Assembly (NCBI GenBank): GCA_011522905.1 | Contig: WTIB01000271.1 | Span: forward strand, 1-17,166 | From: Crocinitomicaceae bacterium | GTDB lineage: Bacteria; Bacteroidota; Bacteroidia; Flavobacteriales_D; Crocinitomicaceae | Length of the DNA stretch: 17,166 nt | Reading direction: 5' to 3' | Made by a program: the position numbers and the translations under genes | Shown here: positions 16,101 through 17,166 of the stretch, in pieces | How positions within the stretch are numbered: the stretch's first letter is position 1 | Layout of the letters: each line of letters begins with the position of its first letter | Notes under the pieces: model-generated | Database searches by the model: none | The model's input: only the letters and a program-made list of their open reading frames with translations | What the model was told of the DNA's origin: nothing

Positions 16101-17058
16101 TGTCTCTACTCCCAGGTGTTTCGCTTAGATCTTCCATGTGCTTGAAAAACCCATATCCTTCAGCCTCATGAAAAGGAATATAATTGATATCGGCAAAAAC
16201 ATCTGATTCCAACACCACGTCAATTCTTGAACCTTCAAAATCTGCAGCGTAATTATTCAGGTGGTTACTTTCGTCTGCCTGTCCAATAAAATGATTCATA
16301 TTGTTTTGAAGAAAAGGCATATTGGCTGCCAATAGCTCATAGGTTCGCTGAGTCGCCTCAAAGTCGTAGGCATCACCAAAAGAGAAATTAAAAGAATAAG
16401 TTCCAATCACGCCATTGACAATTTGATTCGGATTAAAAACAATTTCTCCGGAGCTATCATCTCCAACTACAGAGGCTCCAATGGCATTGAAAAAAGTTGC
16501 ATGAATTACGTAGGTATTGCTATTGATAAAATAGATTTTTGGTTCGGGAGTATCTCTGTCTAATATTCCAAACTTCACATAAAGTTGATCATCCAGAAAT
16601 GGAGCCCAACCTACATTATTCACTGTGGCCAGCTCCATAAACGTCGCTGCATCAGGTATTGATGTTGCACCATCTATAAAATCAACGGCCTCTGCAAAAT
16701 TAATAGGTGCATCAGTGGGCATATTGTTAAATTCTGTAATGTCATCAATGCCATCGCCATCATAATCATCTGGATTGGCCACATCGTGCTCGGTAATCGT
16801 GTAATTGGACAAAGGATATGCGCCTGAAGGATCTGCAATGATCATAGTTCCATTGACGCCCATAGTCATACGAACTGCCCAATTGAACGTTGGATTGTGC
16901 TGGGCGTGAAGCATATAATACTTTCCTGCTTGACCCTGAATAGAAAGTTGCGACTGGCCAAAATTATTCACAGAATAATTGTCGATAGTTACAACTGTTT
17001 GGGAGATAGAAATACTATAAAAGCATAAGGAAAAAAGGAGTGGTAAAAATAATTTCAT
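13120..17058 (-). CDS. Exported GWD-like dikinase-domain protein with CARDB, SprB-like and T9SS type A sorting domains
   Basis: This is a 1312-residue predicted secreted or surface protein. It has a signal peptide (1 to about 19), a region of unrecognised fold (20-300) with a calcium-binding-like DDYDGDGIDD loop (97-106), and a phosphohistidine swivel domain (about 310-385; LSHVNLRA, His347). A PPDK/PEP-synthase N-terminal ATP-grasp domain follows (about 425-735). Two CARDB-like domains (about 743-845, 853-953), a domain with YDSWGDGICCGYG (1014-1026), two SprB-like repeats (about 1064-1138, 1142-1216; YSIDGG and FSIDGG) and a type A sorting tail (about 1231-1312; LYPNP) complete it. The ATP-grasp part has GAKCSN with Lys439, RCRSSTNNEDLPG with Arg534 and Glu542, MDIEY with Glu714, and KQARP (726-730), so catalysis looks possible. 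The order swivel then ATP-grasp, and the absence of a PEP-binding barrel, resemble alpha-glucan water dikinase. Substrate and phosphate source outside the cell are unknown. Confidence 0.85.
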   Translation of the reverse strand: MKLFLPLLFSLCFYSISISQTVVTIDNYSVNNFGQSQLSIQGQAGKYYMLHAQHNPTFNWAVRMTMGVNGTMIIADPSGAYPLSNYTITEHDVANPDDYDGDGIDDITEFNNMPTDAPINFAEAVDFIDGATSIPDAATFMELATVNNVGWAPFLDDQLYVKFGILDRDTPEPKIYFINSNTYVIHATFFNAIGASVVGDDSSGEIVFNPNQIVNGVIGTYSFNFSFGDAYDFEATQRTYELLAANMPFLQNNMNHFIGQADESNHLNNYAADFEGSRIDVVLESDVFADINYIPFHEAEGYGFFKHMEDLSETPGSRDIVLYDQLPNSLPRVGGIMTSVVQTPLSHVNLRAIQDNVPNAYIADPLSIDSIANLLGNYVYYKVENEQYQFRAATLQEVNDWYEDLRPTEPQIPVRDLSITEIMPLDSIEFDMSTAFGAKCSNVSTMRTFGFPNGTIPDGFGIPFYYYDEFMQFNNFYEEAQVMIDNPTFQNDINFRVERLKDFRRDIKDAPMPQWMMDNLQAMHDDFPVGTAVRCRSSTNNEDLPGFSGAGLYTSKTQHLDEGHISKSIKQVYASMWNFRAYEERDFYRVDHFMAAMGVLCHPNFQEEQSNGVGISLDPIYETDSTFYLNTQVGESLITNPDPNSVPEEILLYENPSQGGGYLVLSLSNLVNPGELVMDQIYLDQMRDYLSVIHDEFAVLYEVEGIDGFGMDIEYKVTAQDQLAIKQARPWVSFWADIKANDDLGVTAITDPQSSSSLGSNELITATIANQGLNDMSNFDIELVVDGQSIETLNIPQTIPPFGDADFQFTVPQDFSAIGDYNVRVIVSQVDDGYGNNDTLDVLLSKVHSLDGEITIGELDVICNDVVEVEAVIENHGETTITEVVIEVIVNGVVVDMINATVDVPFQEQDLVTFTINSNLQLNNNDISLNLLSINNQGDGDLTNNSISTNTSLVSNYDIITLIINPDNYPNETSWELFDAGTNQLVTSGSLPNGDQYVEDICVNYGSCFSLYMYDSWGDGICCGYGIGDFMVLNSSGQTIVYNNGDFGSEAIEAFCPDGTGCDITADVNITHSSAPNANDGVITINTSAGVSPFQYSIDGGVTFSATNSFSGLMPGVYMVIVEGATGLCSFEETVTVEACELIAVDITATNASSVVSTDGMIEITPMSGIGPYQFSIDGGQNFYSSNVFANLPVGPYNVVVQDASGICAYEEVVPITVDGLGIDNEFVTNGINLYPNPTKNDFTIEVESVSALTESIQIVVYDKLGRIIETGSISIGGNGKVQISLNEYVTGTYFVKCFSNSLEKHFKVVKL

Positions 17059-17166
17059 AGTCGGTATGTGTAATATAGAAAGAAGGTTAGAAGCTAAAGA
17101 TACGAATGTTTATACAAAAGTTCTAATGATTCATTCATTACAATCAAAGGCCGTATGAAGAATATG

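Noticed and set aside
13120..17058. Calling the 1312-residue protein a PEP synthase or pyruvate phosphate dikinase
   Set aside because: It has no PEP/pyruvate-binding barrel, the domain order is reversed, and it carries export and T9SS sorting signals.
17059..17166. Promoter of the exported protein gene and a possible plus-strand gene starting ATG at 17155
   Set aside because: On the minus strand TATCTTTA resembles a -7 box, but no suitably spaced TTTG was found. Only four codons of a possible right-hand gene are visible.
1..17166. tRNA or rRNA genes, CRISPR array, insertion sequences or prophage genes
   Set aside because: No cloverleaf, no regularly spaced short repeats, no transposase or integrase motif and no phage protein was seen in reading both strands.

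Overview
The window is AT-rich, densely coded chromosomal DNA from a member of the Bacteroidota, probably a marine flavobacterium-like lineage. The evidence is two very large exported proteins with type IX secretion system (T9SS) sorting domains (one type A, one type B), SprB-like and PKD repeats, a methionine synthase split into two genes, and starts that lack clear Shine-Dalgarno sequences. No tRNA, rRNA, insertion sequence, CRISPR array or prophage signature was seen.

Layout. Bases 1-850 hold the 3' part of dprA (+), which overlaps the tail of a convergent dgkA-like kinase gene (-). From 1241 a SAM-I (S-box) riboswitch precedes metH, encoded as two coupled genes: homocysteine/zinc domain (1377-2360) and pterin, cobalamin and reactivation domains (2360-5029). 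Bases 5090-8860 encode a 1256-residue PKD-repeat surface protein ending in a gliding-motility-associated (T9SS type B) domain. Convergent to it is the minus-strand pair ruvC-rnhA, joined by a TAGTG stop/start overlap. Diverging from ruvC is a tight plus-strand cluster: flippase-like membrane protein, family 2 glycosyltransferase, low-molecular-weight protein tyrosine phosphatase and a short RsmI-like methyltransferase. Bases 13120-17058 (-) encode a 1312-residue exported protein.

The most interesting gene is the last one. Between a signal peptide and a T9SS type A tail it carries a phosphohistidine swivel domain followed by a PPDK/PEP-synthase-type ATP-grasp domain. That order, and several local motifs, resemble alpha-glucan water dikinase rather than PEP synthase. 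The residues expected for phosphotransfer appear intact, although the protein is predicted to leave the cell, where ATP is scarce.

Functional links: the riboswitch ties methionine synthesis to SAM supply. dprA, ruvC and rnhA are DNA recombination and processing genes. The flippase-like/GT2/phosphatase run may be an envelope glycan or lipid module. The two giant T9SS substrates are cell-surface proteins with no T9SS machinery gene beside them. Gene packing is extreme, with convergent genes overlapping and several start codons lying inside the preceding gene.
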